A stretch of 64,000 bases of DNA from Erpobdella octoculata (taxonomy: Eukaryota > Annelida > Clitellata > Hirudinida > Erpobdellidae): NCBI GenBank assembly GCA_963978895.1, contig OZ022247.1, positions 21,361,658 through 21,425,657 on the forward strand. Reading direction: 5' to 3'. Shown piece by piece: positions 58,001 to 64,000 of this stretch; positions within the stretch are counted from its first letter, which is position 1; every line of letters starts with the position of its first letter. The position numbers and the translations under genes were made by a program. The notes beneath the pieces are model-generated. The model made no database searches. It saw only the letters and a program-made list of their open reading frames with translations, and was not told the origin of the DNA.

Positions 58001-61000
58001 TACAAGGTATGATATTGATGAATCTGTTCTTCAATCTGTTGTCCATCTTTAAGCCAGCGACGGTCGTGGCTTCAACATTACCTTCGGGAATTTCCTTGAA
58101 TAAAAAGTAATTTAAACAATAAGTATGATAATAATAATAAACTAATAAGCAGTAATTCAACTGGCAAAGTTTAAGAATTTAAAAGAATGTTTACCAGCTT
58201 TACAAACCTTATATTCTTTTCTAAGTTCTTCGTAATTATTTTCCGACCTCTCCTTCACATAGCTCTCGAGCTCTTCCAGCTTAATCGCCGGCCTAACAAC
58301 TCTCGGTTTGGCCTTGACTTTTGATTTTTTATTCTGGTCATTGTGGTTTTTCCGGGGCAATACCGAAACGTCAAAGTCTTCTTCAATGATGACCGAACCA
58401 TTTTGAACAGCTAAAAAAAATTGTGGTTTAAATATTTAATGATGTAAACTCATAATTCTGAATAGCAAATATTTAGAAAAGCAATGTGAGAACACTATTT
58501 CACAAGAAAATCAACTTAATATAAAGCTGGATATTTAACATGAAAAAGTCCCTCATTTTCTATGAGTTTTATTAGCTAGTCAGTCTACTCTTTATATTAT
58601 AAGCAATACAAGTAAGATTACGCCATCCCAAATATAAAATATATCCTTGCTTAACATTTTTATGTAATTAACTCTTATTACATCTTAATTCTAATGAAAT
58701 AAAAATGTGCTGCATTAGTGCACGTATAATGACGTATATATCACTTAAATTTTCACTTCCATAACTAAAAAATGTATATTTAAAATATAAACTATCAAAT
58801 ATTTTTAGAATAACGTGCAACGCAGTAACCGATTCAAATCGACAAAAAAGTACTCACGGACGGAATATCCCGACTTTTTGAGGAGAATAGCAGAATCGGG
58901 AATATTTCTCGAGCTCTTCAGCATCTTCAATCTCCTTCTGCAATTCATAAAACAGATGAAAAAATTGCTTACTAACAAACAAACATTACTGGAAAATTAA
59001 AATCGACTATAATAGACAAATTTCAACTTCATTAAATCTAATGAAAACACACTACTCGAAGTACTTACTAATGTTTATAATCATTTTAAATCTTTATACA
59101 AATGTGTAGTACAAGAAAATATTTCAATTGGAGCTCATTTTGTGGGTGATGCCGTGTCATGCTGTGTACTTTATACACTTTGGCTTAATGCCAACCATTA
59201 AATATACAGAGATAAGGTCATCATTTCTTTTGCAACTGAGCTTATAATAAATAGAACTGAACTGTTTTTTTATGTAACAGATTTGATATCATTTAAAGTC
59301 AATAAATAATTCAATTTTAACAAGATGATTTTCACTGCGACACAAACTAGCATGCTTGGCGCATATTACTAAATGAAAAAGTTAGCGATGTATAATTCAA
59401 ATGGCGACAAGACAATAATTAATAAACCACATTCTCACAGGTTTTGAAATAAAGCAGCATTATTGTCGACTAACTTGTTCATAACGGCAACAAGGATTAT
59501 GGAGATTACGATGAGCACCACAAGCACAACTACCAGGGCAGACACCAGACCGGATGAGCCTGATAATTCCGAGTTGACAATCGTTTCTGCTCCAAAAGTT
59601 TGCAATGACACGGCTGAGATGGGTGGATACGGGTGAAAAGCAATGAACAGTGCACCGTATAATTATAAAAAGAAAATATGTTGCCCCAGATGAAAACAAT
59701 AAAATATTCTCAAAACAATTAATGCAGTTACAAAATATCAGGAACAGTAATAATAATAATAATTATAATAATAATAATTATAATAATTATCGTAATGATT
59801 TATTTTGAAAACATCAACAAGACTATCAAATTTATTCGTTTAAACTCCACATTGACGTTCACTCGTTTCCACCCACCATTTGCTGTGGAGAAACACTAAG
59901 CTGTACAACAATAATAATGATAATAATAATAATAATAACAACTAGTCCAACCTGCCTACAAACACAAAATAAATCTTTTATTATACCATAAATAATGTTT
60001 TTTTTTCAACAAAATAAAAAAAAACATTAATATTTTAATTTTTAATTATTTCTTAACTGTTGGAAACATCATCATCGTCACCATCAACAACCTGGTCATC
60101 ATCAACAACATCAACAACAACAATGAACAATAAGGAGACTAGCTGACAAGACCTTTTGATCTACTTTTGATATTCTAAAAAAAAAATAATAACAAATTTA
60201 GTTCCGGAATGACGACCATCAATAAAATGGAACTTTATTTTAATTTTGGTTATTATTCTTTTATTTGTGACTTATTTATTTTTTATTATTATACTAAGGC
60301 ACAAAGAAAAATTTGAATGAAAAAGAAGATTGTGATGAAATACGGGTGGCACAGCTGGTTGACATTTTCCTAACCGTGTCGCACTCAAAATTCATGCGTA
60401 AATTTACCGACAATTTCTAGAAATGATCAAATCGTATTAAAATTCTGTACTGGTTGTTGTATTTAACCGTATCAAATTTGAAAAGAGTGAAAGACAGAAA
60501 ATAGAAACCTGCTCTACCTCTACTGAGTGTTTTCACTTTCCAGGTCTCGCTGTACGAACGCAGGAAGACGTCATTCTGACTGTAAACTTTCAACATATAC
60601 TGAGAATTAGCCTCTATGCTGTTGCCCGTAAGATTCTGAAAACGTAAATCATTAAATATAGCAGGATAATATTAAAAAACATTTCCCATGTATGACGATC
60701 TTTTATTTTTTTGTGGGACAGATGCAGCTGCCCTGAGATTTATTGTACACTTAAAAAGTTCAATAATTTAAAAAAAAATACTGAAACAAAGAAGACGCAC
60801 AAAGCAAGATTTTAATCTTTGCGTACAATTCCCACCCTTACCTTTACTTTTTCCACCCCCACCCCCCTTCTGTACACCTTAATTAGCACCTCAGAAATAA
60901 ATGGAAAAAAATAATTAAAAAGAAAAGCAACCTTCGATGATGACTCGGCATCAGCAAGCTCCTCCCCCCAGTTGCTTTCTCCAAATTTTTGATACTTAAT

Positions 61001-63302
61001 GATGAACGAAACGATTCTTTCGCAGTTAGACTGATAAGCAGTGAGTGGCTGAAAAACGTAAATTTAAAATAATTTAAATTCATTAAAGAAAACATGCAAT
61101 AGAATATAATTAAATATAAGAATAAAATTGTTATTATATCATAAAAGCGGCTTCGATTCTCAGAATAGCTTTTTTCAGCCAACTTCTTTCCCACTGTCTG
61201 TCTCCGTCTATCCACCCATCTAATAGCAGACGTGTTCAGTAATTCTCTGCACTAATGAATTCCAAGTGTTGGATTCTCCAGCACATCAACTTATATACTG
61301 GACACGTTTTATAATTTCAATATGAAGTAAATTGTACTTGAACGTTTTAAATATTGTTTATTAGTTAAGAGCAATGCAAGGATGTACAGTACATGAAATT
61401 GTCTAAAAGTGAACATGCATAAAGAACCCACTGGATATGCATGGAGCTCGAACAAGCATACAACAGACAGCAATTAAACAGCATATAAGTTAATTTGTCA
61501 TTACTGCTAATTCGTTACTAAGAATTTCACACATCAAACAAAACGGTGCTCTAAATTCAAAACGCATACGAAAGAAACACTAATTTTCACTCACAATCCA
61601 TGAAATGGATATTACAACGTCGTTCCTCTCGTCCAACCACGACTCGACCCCCGTAATATTCGGAGATTCTGGAGCTGGAAAAATATTCAAAGAGATAATC
61701 AATATTGGTCATCGATATAGTTGTACTTACCGGCAATATAATTTTACTTACTGGCAATACAATTGTACTTACCGGCAATATAGTTGTACTTACCGGCAAT
61801 ATAATTTTACTTACTGGCAATATAATTGTACTTACCGGCAATACAATTGTACTTACCGGCAATACAATTGTACTTACCGGCAATATGATTGTACTTACCG
61901 GCAATATAATTGTACTTACCAGCAGCGACAAAAAAGACAGCTTTTTTTAACTGCATTTAACGTATCTAATACCACTTTTGGATGCTCAGTAAAGAGAACT
62001 AAGTGTTAAATCAGAATATGTATTCTTATTAGCTTACCTTTGCATGAAGTTTTAAAGAATGGGATTTCAGTGTGAGTTTCTCCAATTATTTCATCCTCTT
62101 CTTCATCCTCATCATCTGCAGCATCTTCATGTACTTTATCAGCAATGCGACCGCTGAACGTTCTACCATCGGGTATTATTTCATTCGGATAAATAGGTAT
62201 TTCGACCGGCTGAGAGTTAATCGTTCCTTGATTGTAAAATTCATCGCCCTCATCGGTGTCGCTTTTATTCGCATTTACTTCAAAAGAATTGTTTAGGAGT
62301 TGTTCTGAGAAGTCACCGTCAGTGTTTGCATCACCACCACCGGTGTTTGCATCAACATCACCAGTGTTTGCATCATCACCAGTGTTTGCATCACCACCAA
62401 TGTTAGCATCACCACCAGTATTGGCATCACGAGCGTCATCTTCATTTTGCGCTCTGTAATCGCCTTCAAATTCTACGAAGGAAGTTCTTTGTCGGGGAAC
62501 GTGTTTTTTACTTTCACTCTTGCTTCCTTTATCGTTCGCCGACTGCGATTTAACAGACGTTTCTGAATCTCTCTGCTGTTCTAATTCTTTTTTACTCTTG
62601 CCTAACCTCTTTAGAACGGGTACGATTTTCACGGCGTAATCAGTATTCCAACGGAGTTTATCCAATGTGACGAGTTGAACACTTGCGTTACTAAAAACAC
62701 ACGAAAAAAAAACGAAAAAAAAGTGAAATGATTACGTACAAGTTTGAATAATTTAAAGTAAAAAAAATGAAACATACCTGTGATGAACAGACCCTGACAG
62801 ACTCCACCTGGTCATGTTCGGTGTTACATCCTTGAAGTGTTCGCTGAAGTAGGCCTTGTATACGAGATGAAAAATCGAACTGTTAAAGTAGCTGTTCAAC
62901 ACCTGAAAGCCAACAATCAACATGTCGGGTCTGCGGTCCTGCAGTTTAGGCGTTTCCGTTATTCTCGGCAGTGCTGAATTTATAAACGAAACATTTTTAA
63001 ATAAATTTAAAATATGATAAATAATCAACTAAAAACTTATTTCATCGATAATTTTCTCTAGTTCGATATTCACGATTTACCAATTAAAATTAACATCTTC
63101 AATTATCTTCGATGGAGCAAGGTATAACGAGGACCACACGAAGATGTCCGCATTGAAAACAACTTACCTGTCTGACAGGTCGGGTCGTACCACTTGGGGG
63201 CACACCCGTTCGAGCATGAACCGGTCGTGACGTCGCAGGGTTTGTCGTCGTTGCAGTGGCATGTTTTTAAACAATTATTTCCAAACGATCCAGGACTGCA
63301 GG
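45390..63302 (-). CDS. Receptor-type protein tyrosine phosphatase (5'-incomplete, 23 exons)
   Basis: Exons by position, in transcription order: 63302-63168, 62973-62778, 62690-62038, 61674-61595, 61048-60932, 60635-60518, 59613-59475, 58937-58858, 58410-58208, 58094-58004, 57755-57679, 57583-57547, 57042-56945, 56714-56056, 55830-55695, 55068-54919, 54475-54376, 54112-54030, 53596-53462, 52842-52711, 47689-47445, 46967-46832, 45464-45390. Every intron is GT-AG and every junction keeps phase, giving 1,290 visible residues and a TGA at 45390-45392. Order: EGF-like, FN3, FN3, transmembrane helix, juxtamembrane, PTP D1 (active), PTP D2 (inactive). It is a type I membrane enzyme expected to dephosphorylate phosphotyrosine proteins at the plasma membrane. 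The signal peptide and any further extracellular domains lie beyond 63302. One intron (47690-52710) contains a MULE transposon. Subfamily not assigned. Confidence 0.93.
45805..46485. mobile_element. Non-autonomous hAT element (MITE) in the last RPTP intron
   Basis: Terminal inverted repeats CAGGGGTCTCCAAACT at both ends and an exact 8-bp duplication GCATAATC (45797-45804 and 46486-46493). Subterminal gcggccc-rich sequence at both ends. The interior is AT-rich without a transposase. Confidence 0.9.
48004..48132. repeat. MULE left subterminal 20-bp array (6 copies)
   Basis: Repeated cggtgtcaacgccaaccagt units, one with gtctcaac. Such subterminal arrays are candidate transposase-binding sites. 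Confidence 0.93.
48183..48300 (-). repeat. Repeat fragment shared with 53190-53330 (inverted)
   Basis: Contains caaaaattcacccacttatt and ggatgacaatacatgaatt. The reverse complement is found at 53190-53330 outside the MULE, where an extra ~38 bases (agctttcctgaaagtttta...) follow ccagaataa. One copy lies within the MULE, so this is either an insertion into it or a sequence picked up by it. Confidence 0.75.
48619..50904 (-). CDS. FLYWCH zinc finger + MULE transposase (8 exons, one frameshift)
   Basis: Exons (minus): 50904-50631, 50544-50251, 50172-49947, 49879-49677, 49605-49431, 49355-49249, 49191-49035, 48971-48619. Phases agree at every junction except one extra A in an A9 run at about 49708-49716. 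Correcting for length, the protein would be about 595 residues. An acidic N-terminus precedes a FLYWCH finger ([40 protein letters not shown]). The MULE domain follows: first Asp in YFCMDATFK, then [12 protein letters not shown] and [12 protein letters not shown], second Asp in [11 protein letters not shown] with [13 protein letters not shown], and the Glu in [13 protein letters not shown]. It is the nuclear enzyme that would cut the element's termini. The 49035/48971 intron uses a weak donor (GTTAAT). PHD-like exons upstream may belong to this gene. Confidence 0.88.
51313..51610 (-). other. GC-rich, CGCGA-rich segment inside the MULE, unassigned
   Basis: Bases 51440-51615 contain many tcgcgac/gtcgcgaa motifs and are clearly GC-richer than the rest of the element. 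One minus frame is open for 116 codons with no recognisable domain. Confidence 0.4.
51610..51899 (-). CDS. PHD-like zinc finger segment inside the MULE (two exons, phase conflict)
   Basis: From ATG at 51899 the frame reads [20 protein letters not shown] then [12 protein letters not shown], giving Cys5, Cys8, Cys21, Cys24, His29, Cys32 spacing of a PHD finger, and ends at a GT donor near 51760. After an intron with acceptor TTAAACAG (51697-51704), FICKMCEQL supplies the last Cys pair. Together this is a full Cys4-His-Cys3 pattern, but the two pieces join one base out of phase in this assembly. It could be the N-terminus of the transposase gene, a second MULE gene, or a captured host exon. Confidence 0.5.
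52335..52500. repeat. MULE right subterminal 20-bp array (about 8 copies)
   Basis: Repeated gactcggacgcgttaacacc units with diverged last copies (gaggcg, gggccgcg). In reverse complement it reads GGTGTTAACGCGTCCGAGTC, sharing the GGTGT-AACGC frame with the left array but a different second half. Confidence 0.93.
53190..53390 (+). mobile_element. Dispersed repeat with (CAAA)n/(CAGA) tail in an RPTP intron
   Basis: Longer copy of the family also present at 48183-48300. It ends with acagacagacaaacaaacaa and gactagtgaagttaaataaa. A similar 3' end (agacagacagagaagtcaag) occurs at 23860-23905. Confidence 0.6.
54190..54384 (-). repeat. Degenerate tandem array starting at an RPTP 5' splice site
   Basis: On the transcribed strand the exon 54475-54376 ends TTACCAG|GTATTTGTTGTTATG, and the intron continues with GCCAGGTGTCTGTTGTTATG, CCCAGGTTTCCGTTGTTATA and further diverged copies. 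The repeat unit (about 26 bp) thus includes the last exon bases and the donor site. Confidence 0.7.
55050..55285 (-). repeat. 31-bp tandem array duplicating an RPTP 3' splice site and exon start
   Basis: Seven nearly perfect copies plus a partial one. On the transcribed strand each contains TTTTCTAATAG|GAGCAGTACA, the acceptor and the first codons (EQY) of exon 55068-54919. The copy nearest the exon is the working one; the rest lie upstream in the intron. Confidence 0.95.
55695..58094 (-). CDS. RPTP catalytic domain D1 (exons 10-15)
   Basis: Recognisable PTP motifs occur in order: [16 protein letters not shown] and DYINANYIN (substrate recognition), [54 protein letters not shown] (the WPD loop with its general acid Asp), and [17 protein letters not shown] (the HCx5R phosphate-binding loop with nucleophile Cys and Arg intact), then [12 protein letters not shown] with the Q-loop. 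D1 should therefore be enzymatically active. Exon 56714-56056 contains an extra segment of about 130 residues between FTVRK and REIKQFHF, rich in Gly, Ser, Lys and Glu with two YxN motifs. The usual Pro of the Q-G-P motif is replaced by Cys (QGCNKW). Confidence 0.93.
56860..56944. repeat. (ATC)n-rich tract in an RPTP intron
   Basis: Short imperfect atcatcatc/catcattatc repeats. Similar ataataat tracts occur at 59745-59790 and 59910-59940. Confidence 0.8.
58208..59613 (-). CDS. RPTP transmembrane and juxtamembrane exons (exons 7-9)
   Basis: Exon 59613-59475 carries a short stalk and one clear membrane helix ([20 protein letters not shown] followed by VAVM). The junction to exon 58937-58858 creates the positively charged stop-transfer sequence [12 protein letters not shown]. 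Exon 58410-58208 supplies a basic linker ([18 protein letters not shown]) and then the helix leading into D1 ([26 protein letters not shown]). The charge pattern fits an outside-to-inside type I topology. Confidence 0.9.
59620..60510. other. RPTP intron; no gene seen
   Basis: AT-rich with (ATA)n tracts and CATCATCA/CAACAACA stretches. No open frame of note. Confidence 0.6.
60518..63302 (-). CDS. RPTP extracellular segment: EGF-like domain and two FN3 domains (exons 1-6)
   Basis: Exon 63302-63168 encodes a Cys-rich EGF-like unit ([33 protein letters not shown]). Exons 62973-62778 and 62690-62038 form a first FN3-like domain ([26 protein letters not shown]) that is expanded by about 175 acidic, low-complexity residues before its last strand ([10 protein letters not shown]). 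Exons 61674-61595, 61048-60932 and 60635-60518 form a second, regular FN3 domain ([48 protein letters not shown]). Several N-x-S/T sites are present. The acidic insert in exon 3 includes DANTGG-type hexapeptide repeats (62325-62430) and a run DDEDEEEDE. Confidence 0.88.
61718..61925 (-). repeat. 21-bp tandem array with donor-like GGTAAGTA motifs in an RPTP intron
   Basis: Nine to ten units which on the transcribed strand read CCGGTAAGTACAATTATATT-like sequence, each containing a perfect consensus 5' splice site GGTAAGTA (two copies have AGTAAGTA). Confidence 0.95.
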
Positions 63303-63780
63303 CTGATCAAAAAGATATATAAATAAATATATATTTTTTTATGCATGGTTTAATAATTCTATATACAATTTGCATATTGGTCCAGGGCCTAACACAATGA
63401 CCAATCACACAGCACAAAGTCCAGATTTTCCGTAGTCTTTGCTTAACCAAGAGTAGAGACCAAAAAAGTTGGCGTTGTCATCTTGAGGATGATCTGCCAA
63501 TTACGAATGGGACGGATCCGAGAATTTGAGATCCGCGAATCCGGATCTTGATGCTGGATCGGTACGGATCTGAATCCAGGTAGCAAGCATTTAAAATTAA
63601 TTAAATGCCTAAACTAAATGCATGTATGTTGCTATCAGCTAAAGCATATTTTTGCTGACAGCATAGCAGTTCTATTAGTAATATTAAACAAGGTTACAAA
63701 TAGCAGCAGTCTTCCAAATTTATTTAAATCAAAATGGCTTTAACCGATTGAAATAAATTTGAAAAAAATCACATGTCTAT
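63303..63780. other. Probably RPTP intron; no exon seen
   Basis: Contains a cluster of ggatc(c/t) and gatccg motifs (63510-63585) but no conserved frame. Confidence 0.45.
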
Positions 63781-63789
63781 TTTTATTTA

Positions 63790-63975
63790 ATATTTATTCT
63801 TGCAGCTGAATTCTTGGCAAGTTTATTTTCAGGAAAGTTAACATCTCAACATTATTCATCAGCAGTCGAGGGCGACCTTTTGTGATGCCTGACGACACTT
63901 TTGAAAATTCTTTCCATGCAAACAGTGCAAGGTGGTGGTGTCAAGAATTTCTTTGCCATCTTTGACAAGACTGGA
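63790..63975 (-). pseudogene. Decayed hAT transposase C-terminus
   Basis: The minus strand reads MAKKFLTPPPCTVCMERIFK then SVVRHHKRSPSTADE and a stop, with a second frame giving NNVEMLTFLKINLP. This parallels the hAT dimerisation region (F-x-PPTSV-SER-F...N-E-L-FL-NLP) with a frameshift and substituted key residues. A relic, on the same strand as the RPTP gene and probably in its intron. Confidence 0.6.
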
Positions 63976-64000
63976 TGTTGTTTGTTGCAGGTGTTCCAAA

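Noticed and set aside
61921..61951. 31-nt micro-exon reading [10 protein letters not shown] in an RPTP intron
   Set aside because: It resembles an FN3 last strand, but inclusion would break the frame with both neighbours, whereas skipping it joins AAA G to CT CCA in perfect phase.
61605..62009. Repeat-rich frames (VLTGNI and YRQYNCT types)
   Set aside because: 21-bp intronic array read in frame; the transcribed strand holds splice donors, not codons.

Overview
This is eukaryotic, AT-rich, intron- and transposon-dense DNA from an invertebrate. One exon at 36577-36737 (minus) reads as the signal-peptide-bearing first exon of an annelid-type extracellular globin, so an annelid is my best guess. 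That inference rests on a single exon. Nothing in the window looks prokaryotic.

Layout. (1) 1-18414, minus strand: a giant secreted mucin-like gene. A short N-terminal signal peptide is followed by an intronless 45-bp tandem array (15-residue Thr/Ser/Pro/Glu unit) that runs off the left edge of the window and contains a 200-N assembly gap. (2) 18.5-44.6 kb: mostly non-coding DNA with AT microsatellites, a perfect 74-bp palindrome holding a tRNA-derived SINE head, two hAT elements with 8-bp target duplications, MITE-like foldback elements, several minisatellites, a degenerate TTAGGG tract, the globin exon 1, a tRNA-Asn gene, a full-length U6 snRNA gene and a damaged U6 copy. (3) 45390-63302, minus strand: the 3' part of a receptor-type protein tyrosine phosphatase. 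I resolved 23 exons whose splice phases agree from end to end (1290 residues visible): EGF-like domain, two FN3 domains, a transmembrane helix, catalytic PTP domain D1 and pseudo-phosphatase D2. The gene is 5'-incomplete. (4) Inside one D2 intron (47953-52562) sits an almost intact Mutator-like (MULE) transposon with a 9-bp target duplication, 44-bp inverted termini, subterminal 20-bp arrays, and an 8-exon FLYWCH-MULE transposase gene carrying a single homopolymer frameshift. (5) The right end has a decayed hAT transposase fragment.

The strongest observations are: a ~130-residue segment inside the D1 catalytic domain carrying two YxN (GRB2-SH2-type) motifs; tandem arrays in phosphatase introns whose repeat units contain splice-site sequences (one array duplicates the real 3' splice site about seven times); the nearly intact MULE; and the higher-order structure of the mucin array.
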